Assembly: GCA_022709425.1 (NCBI GenBank)
Contig: JAKLIW010000004.1
Coordinates: 162,494 to 226,493 of the forward strand
Length of the DNA: 64,000 bases
Source of the DNA: a bacterium
GTDB taxonomy: Bacteria > UBP6 > UBA1177 > JAKLFG01
Direction: 5' to 3'
Below, piece by piece: positions 52,544 to 61,766 of this stretch (the stretch's first letter is position 1; each line of letters opens with the position of its first letter). Made by a program: the position numbers and the translations under genes. The notes under the pieces are model-generated. The model was not told the origin of the DNA, ran no database searches, and saw nothing but the letters and a program-made list of their open reading frames with translations.

Positions 52544-55500
52544 ATGAAGCGTTATTCGCCGTTTCTTCTTTTCGTTCTGTTGTTCGCGTGCGAGGGACTC
52601 TTTGCGCTCAACCATGAACTTGGCCTGTCGCAGTTCATGCTGGACAACTGGACCGCCAATCAGGGCCTACCGCAGAATTCGGTCCTGACGATGGTGCAGA
52701 CCCGCAACGGCTACCTCTGGATGGGGACCGAAGAGGGGTTCGTCCGGTTCGACGGCATCTCCTTCACCGTATTCGACAAGGGCAATCTGCCGCTCGAGAA
52801 CCATCACTCGATGGTGATGGTAGAGGATATCAGGGATCCGGTCCTGTGGATAGGGACCGACGGCGGTGGCCTTGTCCGTTTCAATCACCGCACCACCGAT
52901 ACGAAGGTCTATTTGGAAAAGGACGGCCTGCCGCACAATTCGGTGGTCCGTATCTTCCAGAACGCCGACGGATCGCTGTGGGTCGCCACCCGCAAGGGGC
53001 TGTGCCTCTTCGCCGACGGTAAGATCAAGCAGGTCATCCAGAAAAAGGACGGTCTGCCGACCGACGATCTGCGCGCCATGGCGATGGATGCCGAAGGGCG
53101 GCTCTGGGTCGGTGGCCGCGCCGGCCGGGTCGGCTGGGTGAAGGACGGCAAGGCGCATGTGGTCGATTCGCTCGAGTCGCAGGTGTCGCATCTCTATGTC
53201 GACAGCGCCGGTCAGCTCTGGGCCGCGACCCAGCAGGGGCTTTTTACGCTGAACAAGGAAAAGAGCGGATTCCGCCCGGTACAGGCCGATATGCTGCAGA
53301 ATTATTCGATATCCACGGTCTACGAGGATGCGGGCAAGAACATCTGGGTGGGCACCGAGGAGACGGGGCTGTTCCGGCTCCGCGACGGCGGCGGCAAGAG
53401 CATCACCCCCGACGATAAATTCTATTTCACCAACATCGCCTCGGTCTTCGAGGACCGTGAAGGGTCGATATGGATAGGGACGCGCGGCGCCGGCATCTAT
53501 CGGTTCCGCGAAGGTAAGTTCATGACCATCGGCGGCCCCGGCGTGTTCCGTAACGAGATCATCTTCTCCATCTACGAATCGAAGAGCGGCGGGATGTGGA
53601 TCGGTTCGTTCGGCGGCGGGCTCTACCAGTATCAGGGCGGGAAGGTGTCGCCCTTCAACTATGAGGATATCCTCGTCAACGATTCGACGATACTCTCGCT
53701 TATCGAAGACCGCGACGGTGTCCTGTGGGCCGGTGTGTACGGCAAAGGTCTGTTCCGCTGGGACGGTGGGGCGGGGCGCCTCTATACCAAAGCCGACGGC
53801 CTTTCCAGCAACAATGTGTCGGCGGTCTACCGCGATTCCAAGGGGCGCATATGGGTTGGTTCCAACGATGTGGGCATCGCCTACTACGATGGCGATACCT
53901 TCCGACGTCTCGACCCGGACGGCGATTATACGACCAAAGTATCCCATTTCTATGAGGCGAAGGATGGCGGCATCCTCATCGCCACCCGTAGCGGACTGAC
54001 CCGTTGGGACGGCAAGGGGTTCTCGACCCCGTATGAAGCGCTGACGGGTGTCCAAATATTCTCGATGATCGAAGATGGCCGCGGATCGCTCTATGTGGCG
54101 ACCGCCAATGGGCTGTTCATCATCCGCGGCGACAAGACCAGCCAGATAACGATGCGCAAGGGCCTGCCCATCGAGAATATCTTCGATGTCCTGCTCGACG
54201 GCGACGAGAATCTCTGGATGACCTCCAACAAAGGGATCATCTTCATCGACCGCAGTCAGATGGATCTGTTCGCCGAGGGGACCATCGAAAAGGTTTCGCC
54301 GAAACTGTACGGCGTCACCGACGGTATGCTGTCGGCCGAATGCAACGGCGGCTCTCAGGGGAACACCTATCGCGACAGGTCGGGACAGCTCTGGTTCGTC
54401 ACCGCAAAAGGGGTTGCGGTCCTCGACCCGAAAAAGATGGCCATCAATGAGGTCGCTCCGCCGGTGGATATTGCCGAGGTGATCGTCGACAAGAAAACGA
54501 TGCCGTTCTCCGACACCGAGGACACGCCCGAGTTCGGTCCCGGGGTCACCACGGTCGAGTTCAACTACACCGCGCTGTCGTACCTGTTTTCCGATAAGAT
54601 GCTTTTCAAATATAAGCTCGAGGGATTCGACAAGGATTGGATAGAGGCGGGGAACCGCCGTACCGCCTTCTACAGCAACCTGCGCCCCGGCGCCTACGAA
54701 TTCCGCGTCATCGCCGCCAACAACGACGGCGTCTGGAACAATCTCGGCTCCGCCTACCGTTTCTACCTCACGCCCTATTTCCATCAGACGTGGTGGTTCC
54801 GCATACTGCTCATACTGCTGGTGGCGGGGGGCGTGCTCGGCTATATCCGACTCAAGGCCCGCGAGATCAAGAACCGCGAGATAGAGATGGCGCGTATCAT
54901 CGAATCGCGGACCAAGGACCTGCGCGACATCATCATCCACGTGCAGAACATGTCGTCGCGGCTAACCGAGATATCGGACCTTCTGAGCCGTTCGACCGCT
55001 ACCACCGCCGAACGGTCGAGCGACACCTACGCCAAGATAGACCTCGTCTCTTCCACGCTCACCGATATCACGGCAAAACTCAGCGACACGCGCCAGCAGG
55101 TCGTGTCGATGAACGACGTGGTCACCAAGATATCGGACAAGGCCGACGAATCGTCGACGGTGCTCATGCAGGCGGTCGGAGCGATGGAGCTCATCGCCAC
55201 CTCGGCCGCCGAGATACGCAACATCATCGAGGTCGTGGGCGAGATCGCCTTCAAGACCAACCTGCTCTCGCTCAACGCCGCGATAGAGGCGGCGCGCGCC
55301 GGCGACGCCGGCAAGGGTTTCGCGGTGGTCGCCGATTCGGTCCGCGAACTGTCCAACCAGACCGCCGGGTCGCTCAACTCCATCCGATCGCTGATCACCG
55401 ACACCGGCGACAAGGTCGCATCCGGAAAGAGCTCGGTCGACAACAGCGCCCATTTCATCAGCGAAGTCATCAGCGAATTCAAGGGGATATCTGACCGGAT

Positions 55501-55690
55501 GGGGCGCATCAACGCGATCATCGAAAAGCATGTGTCCGAGGTCGGGCGCATCGACATATCGCTCTACGAGATACGACGCCTGACGCAGGACAACACGGTG
55601 CTGGTCGAAGAGGTCCACCGCGCCGCGCAACAACTCAAAGACGAGACGGCGCGTCTTGTCCGCGAGGTGACCAAGATTCAGGAACTGTAA
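52544..55690 (+). CDS. Reg_prop/Y_Y_Y periplasmic sensor fused to a chemotaxis-type signalling domain
   Basis: This is a 1048-residue membrane receptor. A signal peptide (1-21) is followed by about 13 two-component-type propeller repeats (GxLWxGTxxGxxRFDG; about 30-640), a Y_Y_Y domain (about 665-740) and one membrane segment (about 750-770). After a short coiled coil comes a methyl-accepting chemotaxis protein domain with the hairpin tip [20 protein letters not shown] near residue 900 and [15 protein letters not shown] after it. Usually this sensor module is joined to a histidine kinase or GGDEF domain. Ligand sensing outside and CheA/CheW control inside are inferred. No che genes lie in the window. 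Confidence 0.9.
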   Translation: MKRYSPFLLFVLLFACEGLFALNHELGLSQFMLDNWTANQGLPQNSVLTMVQTRNGYLWMGTEEGFVRFDGISFTVFDKGNLPLENHHSMVMVEDIRDPVLWIGTDGGGLVRFNHRTTDTKVYLEKDGLPHNSVVRIFQNADGSLWVATRKGLCLFADGKIKQVIQKKDGLPTDDLRAMAMDAEGRLWVGGRAGRVGWVKDGKAHVVDSLESQVSHLYVDSAGQLWAATQQGLFTLNKEKSGFRPVQADMLQNYSISTVYEDAGKNIWVGTEETGLFRLRDGGGKSITPDDKFYFTNIASVFEDREGSIWIGTRGAGIYRFREGKFMTIGGPGVFRNEIIFSIYESKSGGMWIGSFGGGLYQYQGGKVSPFNYEDILVNDSTILSLIEDRDGVLWAGVYGKGLFRWDGGAGRLYTKADGLSSNNVSAVYRDSKGRIWVGSNDVGIAYYDGDTFRRLDPDGDYTTKVSHFYEAKDGGILIATRSGLTRWDGKGFSTPYEALTGVQIFSMIEDGRGSLYVATANGLFIIRGDKTSQITMRKGLPIENIFDVLLDGDENLWMTSNKGIIFIDRSQMDLFAEGTIEKVSPKLYGVTDGMLSAECNGGSQGNTYRDRSGQLWFVTAKGVAVLDPKKMAINEVAPPVDIAEVIVDKKTMPFSDTEDTPEFGPGVTTVEFNYTALSYLFSDKMLFKYKLEGFDKDWIEAGNRRTAFYSNLRPGAYEFRVIAANNDGVWNNLGSAYRFYLTPYFHQTWWFRILLILLVAGGVLGYIRLKAREIKNREIEMARIIESRTKDLRDIIIHVQNMSSRLTEISDLLSRSTATTAERSSDTYAKIDLVSSTLTDITAKLSDTRQQVVSMNDVVTKISDKADESSTVLMQAVGAMELIATSAAEIRNIIEVVGEIAFKTNLLSLNAAIEAARAGDAGKGFAVVADSVRELSNQTAGSLNSIRSLITDTGDKVASGKSSVDNSAHFISEVISEFKGISDRMGRINAIIEKHVSEVGRIDISLYEIRRLTQDNTVLVEEVHRAAQQLKDETARLVREVTKIQEL

Positions 55691-55713
55691 AAACCATAGC
55701 AAGGAGACCATCC

Positions 55714-56601
55714 ATGAACCGTATCGTACTGCTTCTGACGGCGCTTTCGGCGCTGTTCATCCTTTCCTGCGCCACCGCCGGCGGCGGCGATGATGCCCCG
55801 GTCGCCGGACCCGGCAAGATGCTCGAGTCGAGCCCGGCGGCGAAGCCCGAATGGCTTTCGATCACCGGCTACGCTCAGAAGGGGGGCAACTGGTATTTCG
55901 TGGGCGAATCGTCCAAATCGCGCACCGAAGAGGATGCCCGCGCCAAGGCGCTGCTCAACGGCCTCGCCCAGATATCGAGCCAGTTCGGCGTAAAGGTGTC
56001 GAGCGAACTGGTCAGTAAGGAACAGGAATCGAACGGCAACTACTCCTACGATATCGGCGTCAAGAACAAGCTCACCGGCGCCCCGATACGGATCAAGGAC
56101 TACAAACTCGACGGCTCCTACATCGAGAAATGGGACCGCGGCGCGGTCGAATTCGACGCGAAGGTGCTGGTCAAGGTCCCCGACGAGGAGATCGCCCGCA
56201 TCCGTAAAGAGATCGACGCCCTCTGCGGCTGGGCCGTCCTGACCCCGCGACCCGAACTGATGGGCGACGCGATGCGGCTCATGAAGGAGTTCGCGCAGGT
56301 CAAGAAGTTCAACCTCAAGCCCGATGCCGACCCGGTGGCCGACAATTACACCATCGAGACGCTCGCCGACAAGGCGGCCGATTCGGCCTTCTTCCTCGTC
56401 CTCAAGGTGAAACCGGCCGAACCGAAGAATGTGGACGGCGAATGGTACGCCGATGTCGCGGTCGAGGCGGAATACATATCGCTGACCGAGAACAAGGTGA
56501 TAAAGCCCTACAGCGGCTCGGCGCGCGGCGCCGCCTACACCGACAAGGACGCGGTCAAGAACGGCTTCCTCAAGGCCTTCGACGAGATCATGGCGCAATA
56601 G
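55714..56601 (+). CDS. LPP20-like lipoprotein
   Basis: This is a 295-residue lipoprotein with lipobox LSCA (Cys 19) and an LPP20-type domain (about 45-165, GNWYFVGESSKSRTEEDARA ... NGLAQISSQFGVKV). The C-terminal 130 residues include VAVEAEYISLTENKVIKPYS and are not assigned. It shares the first domain with the 46582 protein. It starts a run of co-directional genes (55714-60275) with short gaps, most of them exported, so it probably is the first gene of an envelope operon. AGGAG lies 7 nt before the ATG. Confidence 0.85.
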   Translation: MNRIVLLLTALSALFILSCATAGGGDDAPVAGPGKMLESSPAAKPEWLSITGYAQKGGNWYFVGESSKSRTEEDARAKALLNGLAQISSQFGVKVSSELVSKEQESNGNYSYDIGVKNKLTGAPIRIKDYKLDGSYIEKWDRGAVEFDAKVLVKVPDEEIARIRKEIDALCGWAVLTPRPELMGDAMRLMKEFAQVKKFNLKPDADPVADNYTIETLADKAADSAFFLVLKVKPAEPKNVDGEWYADVAVEAEYISLTENKVIKPYSGSARGAAYTDKDAVKNGFLKAFDEIMAQ

Positions 56602-56616
56602 AATTAGGGGAGGGAT

Positions 56617-57126
56617 ATGATGAAGAAACTGTTATTTGTCCTGTGCTTCCTGTGGGTCGGCGCGTTCGCGGCCGATCAGAAGAAGGACTATGACTTCGAA
56701 CTCTACGACATGGGCGACAAACTCTATAATACCAAGGCGATACGGGCCGAGGCGGGGGTGAAACTGCTCGCGGTCGACTTCTTCTCGATACACTGTGAAC
56801 CCTGCAAAAAGGCGTTGCCGCTGTGGGCCGAACTCTACAAGGGGTACAAGGCCAAGGGACTCGAGGTCATCCTTGTGGTCCTGCCGGTCGAGGACGACCG
56901 CGAAAAGGAACTGCAGAAGATAGAGTTCTTCTTCAAGAATAATCCGATACCCTTCGCGCTGGCCTACGACAAATACAAACTGACCGGCAAGAAGTACGGC
57001 GTGGTGACCGACAAGGGGTCGGCGCAGGTGCCGCAGGGATTCCTGCTCGACAGCGACGGGAAACTCATCTTCCAGTCGGAGGGCCACGACAAGGTGTTCG
57101 AGAAGATAAAGGCAACCTTGAAATAA
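56617..57126 (+). CDS. Exported TlpA/ResA-like thioredoxin-fold protein
   Basis: This is a 169-residue protein with a signal peptide (1-18) and the redox pair in FFSIHCEPCKKALPLW (CEPC). It continues as a thioredoxin fold with KYGVVTDKGSAQVPQGFLLD holding the cis-Pro (VPQ). TlpA/ResA-like proteins keep exported Cys residues reduced, for example for cytochrome c, or regulate disulphides. The partner is unknown; the neighbouring LPP20 and ferredoxin genes may be linked. It is 15 bp after the LPP20 gene, with GGAGGG before the ATG. Confidence 0.9.
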   Translation: MMKKLLFVLCFLWVGAFAADQKKDYDFELYDMGDKLYNTKAIRAEAGVKLLAVDFFSIHCEPCKKALPLWAELYKGYKAKGLEVILVVLPVEDDREKELQKIEFFFKNNPIPFALAYDKYKLTGKKYGVVTDKGSAQVPQGFLLDSDGKLIFQSEGHDKVFEKIKATLK

Positions 57127-57149
57127 CACGCTTTGGAGGGAGGAATACG

Positions 57150-57887
57150 ATGAAGATCATGAAAGGTATGGCGACATTGGCGCTGTTCGCGGCGGTCATC
57201 GCCTTTGCGACGGTCGCGCAGGGACAAGAAAACACGATGAAACCGCGCATCGCGGTGCTCGACATCGCCCCGACGGGGGTGCCGCAGACACTCGCCGTGT
57301 CGGTGACCGAACTGCTTTCGACCGAACTGGTCAACACCAAGATGTTCGAGGTGATCGAACGGATGCAGGTGGCCAAGATACTTAACGAACAGGGCTTCCA
57401 GCAGACCGGCGTCACCGACAGTTCGGCGGCGGCCGAGGTCGGCAAACTGCTCAACACCAAGCGGGTCGTCATCGGCACACTCGGGAAACTGGGGCAGAAA
57501 CTGGTGGTCACCCTCAAGATCGTCGATGTCGAAAAGGCATCCATCCTGTTCGCCGAGAAAGAGATGGCCAACGGCGAGGATGATCTGGTCGGCGCCTGCG
57601 AAGAACTGGCCAATAAACTGGTCTTCAATATCACCGGCATGAAGATAAAGAACCGCAAGACCGCCCGCGTCGGCGATCCCGCTCCGGCGGCGCAGCCCGC
57701 CCCGGCCGCGCAGCCCGCCCCGGCGGCCAAACCGGCTCCGGCGGCAAAACCGGCCCCGGCGGTCCAACCGGCCCCCGCCGAGGAAAAGAAAGAGGACCCG
57801 AAAAAGAAGAAGAAGTCCGAGAAAGAGGAAAAGGATCCGGTCCGCAAGCATTCCAAGGATTCGATGAAAGAACTCGATAATATGTAA
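57150..57887 (+). CDS. Exported CsgG/LpoB-like protein with PAPA repeats
   Basis: This is a 245-residue protein with a signal peptide (1-26). The core domain (about 32-170, RIAVLDIAPTGVPQTLAVSV ... ELLSTELVNTKMFEVIERMQ) matches the CsgG/LpoB fold used in outer-membrane assembly or to activate peptidoglycan synthases. Then come five tandem PAPAAQ or PAPAAK units (about 175-212) and a highly charged Lys/Glu tail. GGAGGGAGG precedes the ATG. The stop TAA is immediately followed by the GTG of the ferredoxin gene, so they are translationally linked. Confidence 0.85.
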   Translation: MKIMKGMATLALFAAVIAFATVAQGQENTMKPRIAVLDIAPTGVPQTLAVSVTELLSTELVNTKMFEVIERMQVAKILNEQGFQQTGVTDSSAAAEVGKLLNTKRVVIGTLGKLGQKLVVTLKIVDVEKASILFAEKEMANGEDDLVGACEELANKLVFNITGMKIKNRKTARVGDPAPAAQPAPAAQPAPAAKPAPAAKPAPAVQPAPAEEKKEDPKKKKKSEKEEKDPVRKHSKDSMKELDNM

Positions 57888-58301
57888 GTGGAAAAGAAAC
57901 GCTGTGTCCGTTGCGGCCGCTGTCTGGCGGTCTGCCCCTTTTATCGCATCACCCGCCGCGAAGAGTTCTCGCCGCGCGGCCGGGTGGTGTTGACCGAGGC
58001 GCATGATACTCCCGATACGGTGCGCTGTTTTGCCTGTCTGAAATGCGTTGATGCCTGTCCCTACGAACTTTCGCCGCTCGACCGGCCGGGACAGCGCTGG
58101 GAAGGCGACGGGGCGGCGCTCTGCGACTTCATCTACCACGGCGCGCCCCTGCCGCCCGGGACGATGACCGATCCGCTCGCCCCTGCTTGGCGTGCGGCAC
58201 GGGGGCTGACCGACGATCCTGCGGCGCTCGAGGCGGCTCCGCGGTTCATCAACGGCGAACTCTACCACCCCTTTCTGCAGATAGACCTTGCGAGGAGATG
58301 A
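57888..58301 (+). CDS. Dicluster 4Fe-4S ferredoxin-type protein
   Basis: This 137-residue protein has a GTG start directly after the upstream TAA. CVRCGRCLAVCP (6-17) and CFACLKCVDACP (47-58) supply two 4Fe-4S clusters. The residues of about 60-137 are an unassigned tail. It resembles the iron-sulfur half of heterodisulfide-reductase or glycolate-oxidase-type units, but no flavoprotein partner is adjacent. A cytoplasmic redox protein among exported genes is odd. There is no clear Shine-Dalgarno sequence of its own, so translation probably depends on the upstream gene. Confidence 0.85.
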   Translation: MEKKRCVRCGRCLAVCPFYRITRREEFSPRGRVVLTEAHDTPDTVRCFACLKCVDACPYELSPLDRPGQRWEGDGAALCDFIYHGAPLPPGTMTDPLAPAWRAARGLTDDPAALEAAPRFINGELYHPFLQIDLARR

Positions 58302-58302
58302 C

Positions 58303-59232
58303 ATGATCTTCAGGACGATCATCGCGACGCTCGTGTTCCTTTTTACGATGATGGCTTCCGGCGCGCCGACCGGCCCCGCCGTTCCTGCGCCCAAAGCGGT
58401 TCCCGGTCCCGCGCCCGCGGCCGACGAGCCGGCCGTCCCGGCCGACTTCGACGCGCAGTTGAAGGGCAAGGGGCTCAACTGGTTCCAGACGCGGGTCAAT
58501 CAGTCGATCGCTCGCGCCGTCCGCGAACGGAAAGTGGCGCTCGAGAGCCTCAACGAATACCTGTTCCTCATGACGGTTCCCAACTTCGCCTACCGCGGCG
58601 ACGCCGGCGAGGAAAAGTTGGGCGAGGACATGATGGGCCTGCTGGGCACCATCAAGACGGGCGAAGAGGCGGTCATTATGGAACTCCAGTGGGCCGAACT
58701 GGTCGGGATGGGCCTGCCCTTCAAGAAGAAACTGACCGATGCGCTCGTTTTCCCGGCGAGCTACTTTAAGAACGAGATAGATATGACCTTCTTCGTCGAT
58801 GTGAACACCTTCACCGCGCGGCTCGGCGCGGCGCTCGGGGTGAATCCGAAGGCGAAGGCGGTCTACAACAGTCAGCAGAAGTTCTATCGTCTCAAACGGG
58901 ACGATCTGCAGGTCATCTACATCGTCAACATCCCCAACATCGCCTACGAGATGGTCTACACCGGCGAACCGTTCGAGAACGTTATCAAGCAGTATCTCAA
59001 GGAGGCGGAGTTCCTCTTCGCGCTCATGGAAAAATACGAAAAGAAACTGACGGCCGACAAGGCGCTCACCTACGATGGCCGCTACATAAAAGGGAAGGAG
59101 ATATTCATCGATCTCTGGTTCCTGTACGGCAAGGTGAAGGGCGACCGCGCGGCGGCCGAGTCGTTCATCGCGGCGGCGCTCCAGCACAAACCGGTGACCG
59201 TCAGCGGTTCGGAGAAGGGCGGGGGACAATGA
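58303..59232 (+). CDS. Exported protein of unknown function
   Basis: This is a 309-residue protein with a signal peptide (MIFRTIIATLVFLFTMMASG) and an Ala/Pro-rich linker to about residue 48. A mostly helical globular domain follows (about 50-300, with FQTRVNQSIARAVRERKVAL and YEMVYTGEPFENVIKQYLKE). AGGAG lies 6 nt before ATG 58303; a TTG at 58288 in frame is less likely. It follows the ferredoxin by 1 bp and overlaps the next gene by 4 bp (ATGA). No family was recognised. Confidence 0.78.
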   Translation: MIFRTIIATLVFLFTMMASGAPTGPAVPAPKAVPGPAPAADEPAVPADFDAQLKGKGLNWFQTRVNQSIARAVRERKVALESLNEYLFLMTVPNFAYRGDAGEEKLGEDMMGLLGTIKTGEEAVIMELQWAELVGMGLPFKKKLTDALVFPASYFKNEIDMTFFVDVNTFTARLGAALGVNPKAKAVYNSQQKFYRLKRDDLQVIYIVNIPNIAYEMVYTGEPFENVIKQYLKEAEFLFALMEKYEKKLTADKALTYDGRYIKGKEIFIDLWFLYGKVKGDRAAAESFIAAALQHKPVTVSGSEKGGGQ

Positions 59233-59924
59233 ATCGCTGCACCCACTGCGGCTATCGCAACGATAATCGTTTCTACTGCGCCGGTTGCGGCCGCAGGATG
59301 ATCCCGCCGCAACAGACCCTCTCACGCGGCGCGGCGGGCGGCGTTCCTCCGCTGTTGACCGAACTGACCGCTGCGGTCGAGCGCATCTTCCCCTCTGCGG
59401 GACAGGAGGATCCGGCGATCATATCCTATCCCGTGATGTCGGGGATCGATCTGAACCGTATCGCTGCCGAAAGCGGCGTGGTGCTCGCGGCCGGCGGTAC
59501 GTGGCGGCCGATCGAAGGTCGCGCCACCGCCAAGATGTATTTCTCCGAGATGTTGTTCGTGTTCGGAATATCGTTCCTGATCGCCGTTGGCGCCCATGTC
59601 TTGGGCGACGTCCCTTTCCTCGCGGCGGTCAAACTCTATTTCACGATGTTCATAGCCTTTTCCCTGCTCTGTTGGACCCTTGCGCCGTACCTTTTCGGAT
59701 CGTCTCCCATCGCGCTGGCATTTTTTCATGCGTTCCTCGTCAAGGATTCTCATGAACCGGCGCGCGGCGACGGCATGACGGCGCTTCTGCTGTGGCTCGT
59801 CTCGCTCTGTTATTCCCTCCCGCCGCTCCTCATTGCCGAATATCTTTACCTGATACTGGTGCGGGAACACTACCAGCCGCTGCCCTTCCAGCTGGCGGCG
59901 ATCCGCTATATGAAGGCCATGTAA
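59229..59924 (+). CDS. Zinc-ribbon membrane protein
   Basis: This is a 231-residue protein. An N-terminal zinc ribbon has CTHC (4-7) and CAGC (17-20). A cytoplasmic segment follows to about residue 105. Three or four membrane segments lie in the last 125 residues (about 105-125, 130-152, 185-212). Such zinc_ribbon_2 membrane proteins are common and poorly known; the ribbon may bind a partner. Translation is coupled to the preceding gene (ATGA). It belongs to the envelope operon. Confidence 0.78.
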   Translation: MNRCTHCGYRNDNRFYCAGCGRRMIPPQQTLSRGAAGGVPPLLTELTAAVERIFPSAGQEDPAIISYPVMSGIDLNRIAAESGVVLAAGGTWRPIEGRATAKMYFSEMLFVFGISFLIAVGAHVLGDVPFLAAVKLYFTMFIAFSLLCWTLAPYLFGSSPIALAFFHAFLVKDSHEPARGDGMTALLLWLVSLCYSLPPLLIAEYLYLILVREHYQPLPFQLAAIRYMKAM

Positions 59925-59936
59925 GAGGAGGACGAA

Positions 59937-60275
59937 ATGACCGATTGTATCTTCTGCAAGATCGCGAGCGGCCTTATCCCGGCAAAGATTGTGTACGAGG
60001 ACGACCGCTTCGTCGTGTTTCCCGATATCAGCCCGCTCTATAAGACCCATCTGCTCATCGTCCCCAAGCGGCACATCGCCTCGGTGAACGAGGTGGACGC
60101 GGCGGGCGACGCGGCGCTGGCGGGGATATTCGCCGTCGCCAAAGCGGCGGCCGAAAAGGTCGGCGTCGCCGCGGGCGGCTACCGGCTGACGGTCAACACC
60201 GGTCTCCACGCGGGGCAGGTGGTCATGCATTTTCACATGCACCTCCTTGCCGGCGAGCCGCTCAAGCCGCTCTGA
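59937..60275 (+). CDS. HIT family protein
   Basis: This is a 112-residue nucleotide-binding hydrolase of the histidine triad family (HinT-like). CIFCKIASGLIPAKIVYEDD at the N-terminus and the triad HFHMHLLAG (HxHxHxx) are present. It hydrolyses nucleotide phosphoramidates or similar. The two Cys (4 and 7) fit the zinc site of bacterial members. It is 12 bp after the zinc-ribbon gene with AGAGGAGG before it. Confidence 0.94.
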   Translation: MTDCIFCKIASGLIPAKIVYEDDRFVVFPDISPLYKTHLLIVPKRHIASVNEVDAAGDAALAGIFAVAKAAAEKVGVAAGGYRLTVNTGLHAGQVVMHFHMHLLAGEPLKPL

Positions 60276-60345
60276 GCCGTCGGCGGAATAAGAGCGGAGG
60301 TTTTCCTGTTGTTGCCAAGGTCGTGGATGTTATGAGAGGTCGAAG

Positions 60346-61680
60346 ATGAGAAAAATCGCCGGTATCCTGACGGTACTATTGTTCTGCGGGACGCTTGCCG
60401 CCGCCGCGATACAGGATCTCGAACGCGAGATAACGCAGATAAGCGAAAAGGCGCAGAAGAGCGTCGCCTTCATCAAGGTGAGCAAGACCATGCGCGGTCC
60501 CGGTCCCGGCATGGACCCCTTCTGGGATATGCTGCGCGATTTCGGTTTCCGCGGCAATGGGCCGCAGTTCAACCCGAAGCAAGAGGGGCTCGGCACCGGT
60601 TTTGTCATCGACGCGGCCGAGGGCTACCTCGTCACCAACAACCACGTCATCGACGGCGCCGACAAACTGGAGGTCACGATAAATAAAAAGACCTTCGCCG
60701 CCAAGGTGATCGGCACCGATCCGAAGACCGACATCGGTCTGATCCGGTTGGAGAAGTTCGCGAAGGGCGACATCGAACAGTTGCCGCTCGCCGATTCGGA
60801 TGCGGTGAAGGTGGGAAGTTTCGCCATTGCCGTGGGCAATCCGTTCGGCCTGTCGCAGTCGGTATCGTTCGGTATCGTGTCGGCCACGGGGCGTTCGAAT
60901 GTCAACATCACCGAATACGAGGACTTCATCCAGACCGATGCGGCGATAAACCCCGGTAATTCGGGCGGTCCGCTACTGAATATTCAAGGGCAGGTCATCG
61001 GGATGAACAGCGCCATCTTCTCGAAATCGGGCGGCTACATGGGGATCGGGTTCGCGGTCCCGTCGAACATGATAAAAAGCATCACCGACCAGTTGCGCGG
61101 CGGCAAAAAGATCAAGCGGGCGCTCATGGGGGTGAACATTCAGGACCTCACTCCCGAACTGGCGAAACATCTGGGCATGCGCGAGGATCAGGCGGGGGTT
61201 CTGATATCCTCCGTCGCGAAGGGGAGTCCGGCCGAAAAGGCGGGGATGAAAAAAGGCGATGTGGTGACGCTGTTCGACGGCAAACCGGTCGAATCGTCGG
61301 CGCAGTTGCGCAACCTTGTGGCCTTCAGTCCCTTCAACAAGAAAATAGCGCTCACGGTGGTGCGTGACGGCAAACAGTTGACGCTGATGCTTTCTCTTTC
61401 GGAGAAGTTCGAGTTCGAGGGGGCGGGTGATGGCGAGGGGGTGTCGAACGATTTCGGTTTCGGCGTGATGGAGCAGAACGGCAAGGTGGTGGTACAGCAG
61501 GTCGATCCGCAGTCGCTCGCCGCGATGGCGGGCCTCCGCGAAGGCGACATCGTCGAAGAGGTCAACAAGAAGCCGGTCAGGAACCTCCGCGAATTCAACG
61601 CCGCCGCCGGCGCGGCAAAATCGCTCCTGCTCCTTATCGAACGCAAAGGGCGCGAATTCTTCGTCGTCATCAATCGCTAG
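60346..61680 (+). CDS. degP: DegP/HtrA-type periplasmic serine protease
   Basis: This is a 444-residue exported protease. A signal peptide (1-20) is followed by a trypsin-like domain with catalytic H100 (VTNNHVID), D129 (KTDIGLIRL) and S206 (GNSGGPL). Two PDZ domains follow at about 250-340 and 360-440. HtrA/Deg proteases remove or refold misfolded exported proteins. The long loop after residue 46 (RGPGPGMDPFWDML) is Gly/Pro-rich as in DegP and DegQ. Many exported genes are nearby and rpoH is in the same window; heat or envelope-stress control is possible but was not seen in the sequence. Confidence 0.93.
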   Translation: MRKIAGILTVLLFCGTLAAAAIQDLEREITQISEKAQKSVAFIKVSKTMRGPGPGMDPFWDMLRDFGFRGNGPQFNPKQEGLGTGFVIDAAEGYLVTNNHVIDGADKLEVTINKKTFAAKVIGTDPKTDIGLIRLEKFAKGDIEQLPLADSDAVKVGSFAIAVGNPFGLSQSVSFGIVSATGRSNVNITEYEDFIQTDAAINPGNSGGPLLNIQGQVIGMNSAIFSKSGGYMGIGFAVPSNMIKSITDQLRGGKKIKRALMGVNIQDLTPELAKHLGMREDQAGVLISSVAKGSPAEKAGMKKGDVVTLFDGKPVESSAQLRNLVAFSPFNKKIALTVVRDGKQLTLMLSLSEKFEFEGAGDGEGVSNDFGFGVMEQNGKVVVQQVDPQSLAAMAGLREGDIVEEVNKKPVRNLREFNAAAGAAKSLLLLIERKGREFFVVINR

Positions 61681-61766
61681 GATATGCCGTTTCCCTTGAA
61701 ATCTCGTTAATTTTAAGGTAAAGTCCTCCGTCTTGGGTCCCTGAACCAATATCCGGAGGAAACATC

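Noticed and set aside
52667..54940. 757-codon ORF opposite the propeller sensor
   Set aside because: Shadow of the 52544 gene; its apparent repeats mirror the propeller repeats.
57680..57780. Possible nucleotide tandem repeat element in the CsgG-like gene
   Set aside because: It is an in-frame PAPAAQ/K coding repeat, not an independent element.
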